Positions 62,042-64,000 of a stretch of 64,000 nt of DNA are shown here, one piece after another. Within the stretch, counting starts at the first letter, position 1, and each line of letters starts with the position of its first letter. The notes under the pieces are model-generated. The model saw only the letters and a list, made by a program, of their open reading frames with translations, did not search any database and was not told the DNA's origin. The stretch is from Amycolatopsis sp. WQ 127309 (GTDB lineage Bacteria; Actinomycetota; Actinomycetes; Mycobacteriales; Pseudonocardiaceae). The stretch covers positions 3,224,001 to 3,288,000 of the forward strand of contig NZ_CP095481.1 of assembly GCF_023023025.1 (NCBI RefSeq), given 5' to 3'. A program made the position numbers and the translations under genes.

Positions 62042-62171
62042 GCTCTCTTCGAAGACTGTCCATCGTGGACAGTCGCGGTGTTACGTTTCTCCGCTGGCCC
62101 AGCGCGTCGAATACGATGACGTCGATCGCGTCACGGCGGAGGGTTTCGGGAACGGGGCTCGAGGTGGCCAT
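62028..62171 (-). pseudogene. Possible 5' fragment of a HAD-type haloacid dehalogenase gene
   Basis: The frame from ATG 62171 reads TLRRDAIDVIVFDALGQ, resembling the VFDVLGT opening of type II haloacid dehalogenases. The next residues do not continue that family, and the frame then runs through an unrelated 21-bp palindrome into the end of the isomerase gene. The Thr after Gly (needed for the DxDxT core) is Gln. It may be a truncated remnant or a coincidence; 62172-62336 holds no gene I can support. Confidence 0.35.
62054..62074. promoter_or_regulatory. Perfect 9-bp-arm palindrome of operator type
   Basis: GACTGTCCA (62054-62062) and TGGACAGTC (62066-62074) are exact inverted copies around TCG. 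The pattern TGTCCA-N-TGGACA resembles TetR/PadR-type operators. It lies 12 bp after the isomerase stop in a short gene-poor gap. With no promoter or regulator gene adjacent, it may be left over from a deleted gene. Confidence 0.5.
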
Positions 62172-62336
62172 GTCTCCGACGGTACCGAACACTCGTGCGA
62201 ACACCATCGCTTGAACGGGTGAACCGCGGTGTCCGTAATTCGCCACTCGCGACTTTTCCCTTGTGTTCCAAGGGAAATCTTCACTGAAGTCGTGATCGCC
62301 GGAGAAAAGTGTCGGAGCTCGGTGCCATAGTCGTGA

Positions 62337-63818
62337 TCAGCAGCCGGCGGACCCACCGTCGAACGAAGAACACGCGTCCTGCGAATACGGGCCCGCCCGC
62401 CAGCCCGCAGGGTCGACTGTCCTGGAGGTGTCATGCACGACGAAGGTCCACGGCCCCGCATAGGAGTTGTCGTGCCACCGGTTGTCCTGCTGGAGCGTGA
62501 TCGCCTCCTGGACCACGGTTCCCTTGTAGGGCGACCAGTCCGGGAACGTCCCGTAGTTCGACAGCAGCGCCATCCGCCCGCAGAAGCTCGTGCAGCCCAC
62601 CCGTCCAGGATCGAACCGGAAGGTGTTCCCGTGAATCTCGACGTGCTGGGTCTTCCAGCGGCAGTCGTCGTAGGCCGGCGCCTTCGTGATGGCGCCCGCC
62701 GAGCACGAAGACGGGGAAGCCACCTTTGTGCAGTAGCCCGAAGACGTGTTGGCCGGGCTGGTGCAGAAGCGGTCGGCGTTCTCCCACAGCGTGATCCCGG
62801 ACCAGTTGTCGACGAACGTGTTCCCGCTGATGTCGATGGCCGACGTCCGCGCCGGCACCCGGGACTCGCCGCCCGACTCCGACAGGTACACCGTCGCGGC
62901 CGGGAAGTTGTCGCCGCGCGAGGCGAACTTGCGGCCCTGCACCAGGCTGTTGCCGCGGAAGGTGTTGCCGCGCAGCACGAGGTTGTAGCTCGTCTCGTAG
63001 AACAGCGCCTCGGCGTCGTTGGCCTCGAACAGGTTGTCCTCGACGAGGAAGTCGTTGTTGTTCGTGTCGGCCCACAGACCGGCGCCGTGGTTGCCGTGGA
63101 CCCAGTTGCCGCGGACGTCGGCGCCGTTCACGGCCCAGAACTTGGCCCCGCCGCTGCAGCCGCAGCCCGGGACCTTGGTCTCCCAGTCGCCGGTGTTGTT
63201 GCCGGTGATCTCGTTGCCCTCCAGCACGAGCCCGGTGATGTGGTCGCCGGCCTGGTAGGCGTTGAGCCCGTACTGGCCGTTGTTCCGCAGGCAGCTGTGC
63301 CGCACGACCTGGCCCGCGCCGGCCATCAGGGCGGCGCCGGCGTTGTCTTCGATGGTGGCGTTCTCGATGAGCCAGCCGTCGCCGGAGTCGTGGTTGACCA
63401 CGCCCTGGTCCTGCAGCGCGGCGAAACCGCGGATGGTGAGGCCCTTGATCCCGACGTCGCGGGCCTGCTGGGTGAACGCCGCGCGGTTGACGCCGCGGCC
63501 GTCGACGACCGCGCCGGGAGCGCCGAGGTAGACGTCGCCGTCCTTGGGCGCGACCTGGCCGAACTCGTCGGTGCCGAGGGTGTGGGTGCCGGGCCGGAGC
63601 CAGAAGGTGGTGCCCGGCGGGTGCGCCGCCGTCTTGGCCGAGAGGTCTCCGTCGACGCCCGGTTCGACGGAGACCGCCCCGGGCGGCGGTTCCTCGTACG
63701 CCGCGGGCTGGTGATCGCACACCGGCCCGGGCCCGTCGGCACCGTTCGCGATCGCCGGGCAAGCCACGGCGATCAAGAGCGAGCAAGCACTGACGAGAAA
63801 CGCACGAGATCTGCCCAT
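62337..63818 (-). CDS. Secreted right-handed parallel beta-helix protein (paralogue)
   Basis: A 493-aa exported protein, clearly homologous to the lipoprotein at 56687-58210 over nearly all its length. For example, it has TTFWLRPGTHTLGTDEFGQVAPKDGDVYLGAPGAVVDGR, NHDSGDGWLIENATIEDN, EITGNNTGDWETKVPGCGCSGG, GLWADTNNNDFLVEDN and MALLSNYGTFPDWSPYKG. Its signal (SRAFLVSACSLLIAVACPAIANG) lacks a convincing lipobox, so it is probably released rather than anchored. TAGCGT (complement of 63825-63830) lies 6 nt before ATG 63818, suggesting a leaderless transcript. It faces the cluster from the opposite strand. The 182 bp to the right edge contain nothing I can name. Confidence 0.85.
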   Translation of the reverse strand: MGRSRAFLVSACSLLIAVACPAIANGADGPGPVCDHQPAAYEEPPPGAVSVEPGVDGDLSAKTAAHPPGTTFWLRPGTHTLGTDEFGQVAPKDGDVYLGAPGAVVDGRGVNRAAFTQQARDVGIKGLTIRGFAALQDQGVVNHDSGDGWLIENATIEDNAGAALMAGAGQVVRHSCLRNNGQYGLNAYQAGDHITGLVLEGNEITGNNTGDWETKVPGCGCSGGAKFWAVNGADVRGNWVHGNHGAGLWADTNNNDFLVEDNLFEANDAEALFYETSYNLVLRGNTFRGNSLVQGRKFASRGDNFPAATVYLSESGGESRVPARTSAIDISGNTFVDNWSGITLWENADRFCTSPANTSSGYCTKVASPSSCSAGAITKAPAYDDCRWKTQHVEIHGNTFRFDPGRVGCTSFCGRMALLSNYGTFPDWSPYKGTVVQEAITLQQDNRWHDNSYAGPWTFVVHDTSRTVDPAGWRAGPYSQDACSSFDGGSAGC

Positions 63819-64000
63819 GGCAGGACGCTACGCACGATCGGGCGGGAAAACAGTCACCCTCAAGTGTCCTCATCGGACCCAACGAGTGAAACCGGCTCCC
63901 CGGAGCGGGGATGGGGATCCGGCGGCGTGCTCCGGACCCGCGACCGCCCGGCGCCCGGCGGGAACCGGGCACCGGGTGGCACGGGGGCCGGGTCAGGCGC

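Noticed and set aside
1..64000. tRNA, rRNA, CRISPR, transposase, integrase or riboswitch
   Set aside because: I looked for cloverleaf-like ends, spaced repeats and transposase motifs and saw none; a covariance-model scan would be needed to exclude small RNAs.

Overview
The window is high-GC actinobacterial DNA. Mycothiol-type enzymes, ESX (type VII) substrates, menaquinone genes and a KorAB-type 2-oxoglutarate:ferredoxin oxidoreductase all fit this. Gene order around menB-menE / menD / DUF3592 / mgtA-like mannosyltransferase / menG / menJ / nuoA-N / polyprenyl diphosphate synthase, together with GTGAAGGCC-type intergenic hairpins, suggests Pseudonocardiales, most likely Amycolatopsis or a close relative. 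The genus is an inference from remembered synteny, not a search.

Left third (1-28 kb), a respiratory-quinone locus. menE (cut by the window edge) and menB run leftward, and menD runs rightward from a 51-bp divergent spacer. A secreted M1 peptidase, a DUF3592 membrane protein, a GNAT enzyme, an IMPase-family phosphatase and two GT4 glycosyltransferases follow. A marR gene diverges from menG over a perfect 11-bp inverted repeat. menJ (menaquinone reductase) comes next, then the complete 14-gene nuoA-N operon for complex I. The nuo promoter carries two Rex-type redox operators, which lie inside a 27-codon leaderless upstream ORF. Together these genes make menaquinone and the complex that reduces it.

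Middle (28-44 kb). Between nuoN and the polyprenyl diphosphate synthase (quinone side chain) lies an accessory block. It holds an orphan ESX substrate/chaperone module (EspG, PPE-like, DUF3558 lipoprotein, small WXG-like protein), a secreted protein, and a graveyard of frameshifted DUF6204, MFS and LysR remnants. Then come the prenyl synthase, an acidic membrane protein with a C-terminal sunset-like domain, a VOC protein behind an operator palindrome, korAB, an enoyl-CoA hydratase, an Lrp/AsnC regulator divergent from a dimethylarginine/arginine deiminase-type hydrolase, a polysaccharide deacetylase and a GH75 chitosanase.

Right third (44.8-63.8 kb), an exopolysaccharide cluster. It encodes a nucleotide-sugar dehydrogenase, two GT4 transferases, two Wzz-like chain-length proteins with P-loop-less kinase-like tails, an asparagine-synthase-type amidotransferase, a bi-domain (zinc dehydrogenase + Gfo/Idh/MocA) oxidoreductase, a heparinase II/III-type lyase, a beta-helix lipoprotein, a Wzy/O-antigen-ligase-like polymerase and a PAP2 phosphatase. 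Most start codons overlap the previous stop, so the core is one transcription unit. A second, closely related beta-helix protein lies at the far end on the opposite strand. I infer a uronic-acid or uronamide-containing polymer with its own lyase. No Wzx flippase or initiating phosphoglycosyltransferase is present in the window.

A recurring feature is a TANNNT hexamer 6-7 nt before an ATG/GTG, the signature of leaderless transcripts. I see it at about ten starts. I found no tRNA, rRNA, CRISPR array, insertion sequence or phage gene.
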